Assembly: GCA_947589695.1 (NCBI GenBank)
Contig: CANQBY010000088.1
Span: forward strand, 1 to 5,282
Reading direction: 5' to 3'
Length of the DNA: 5,282 nt
DNA from: an uncultured Bacilli bacterium
Lineage (GTDB): Bacteria > Bacillota_I > Bacilli_A > RF39 > UBA660
Below the pieces are notes generated by a model, which saw only the letters and a list, made by a program, of their open reading frames with translations, did not search any database and had not been told where the DNA came from. Each line of letters opens with the position of its first letter. Position 1 is the stretch's first letter. The position numbers and the translations under genes are program-made. Below are positions 5,162 to 5,282 of this stretch, piece after piece.

Positions 5162-5282
5162 AGTGTGATATTTTTTTCAATTAGTTTTTAGTGTTTTTAG
5201 CATTATATATATTAGCATAATAATAATTTCAAAAAATATTTGTGGAAAACAAGGGGTAAATAAGGGGTAAAATTAATCAAGG
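5162..5282. other. Non-coding AT-rich tail with short repeats
   Basis: No open reading frame with a ribosome binding site is visible on either strand. The stretch holds TTTTTAGTGT twice (5157-5166, 5185-5194) and a related TTTTTAGCAT (5194-5203), TTAGCAT twice (5197-5203, 5212-5218), a word like a DnaA box (TGTGGAAAA, 5241-5249, eight of nine against TTATCCACA on the other strand), and AAGGGGTAAA twice in tandem (5251-5260, 5262-5271). It may be the upstream region of a gene beyond the window. Confidence 0.5.

Noticed and set aside
5157..5218. CRISPR-like or other ordered repeat array from TTTTTAG and TTAGCAT words
   Set aside because: The words are 7 to 10 bases, irregularly spaced and built of A/T; there are no repeat-spacer units.
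5204..5236. Minus-strand promoter in the tail (TTGAAA with TATAAT or TATATA)
   Set aside because: The spacing is 19 bases for the good -10 box or the -10 is poor at 17, and no minus-strand gene follows.
1..5282. Mycoplasma-type code (TGA as tryptophan)
   Set aside because: All tryptophan codons in the genes are TGG and no gene is interrupted by TGA; a wall enzyme is also present.

Overview
This strongly AT-rich window is ordinary chromosomal DNA of a low-GC Gram-positive bacterium. The A-rich Shine-Dalgarno sites, near-consensus sigma-A promoters, a CIRCE heat-shock operator and the closest recognisable families all point to Bacillota. A Bacilli, Erysipelotrichales or RF39-type gut lineage is my inference. 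A secreted D-Ala-D-Ala carboxypeptidase implies a peptidoglycan wall. Tryptophan is read from TGG, every complete gene ends in TAA or TAG, and no TGA interrupts an ORF, so nothing suggests the mycoplasma code.

Minus-strand block (1-4060). In the direction of transcription this runs: htpG, with its own perfect promoter, CIRCE operator and terminator; a probable two-gene unit of a cysteine-free HNH-like protein and the penicillin-binding-protein-type carboxypeptidase dacF; a tRNA-Leu(GAG) gene with a perfect promoter and a terminator; and the first 33 codons of a KilA-N domain protein that leaves the window at base 1. The dacF terminator and the tRNA promoter directly abut.

Plus-strand block (4130-5161). 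A small membrane-anchored protein with four cysteines outside its membrane segment is transcribed divergently from htpG. It is followed by a structured spacer and then guaD, a guanine deaminase with its own extended -10 promoter and a strong terminator. The last 120 bases hold no gene, only short AT-rich repeats, a tandem AAGGGGTAAA repeat and one DnaA-box-like word.

The genes serve separate tasks: protein folding under stress, wall trimming, translation and purine salvage. They look like independent transcription units rather than one system. The parts I cannot place are the HNH-like protein, the KilA-N fragment beside the tRNA, the four-cysteine membrane protein and the structured spacer before guaD. 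I see no clear evidence of a new multi-gene system.
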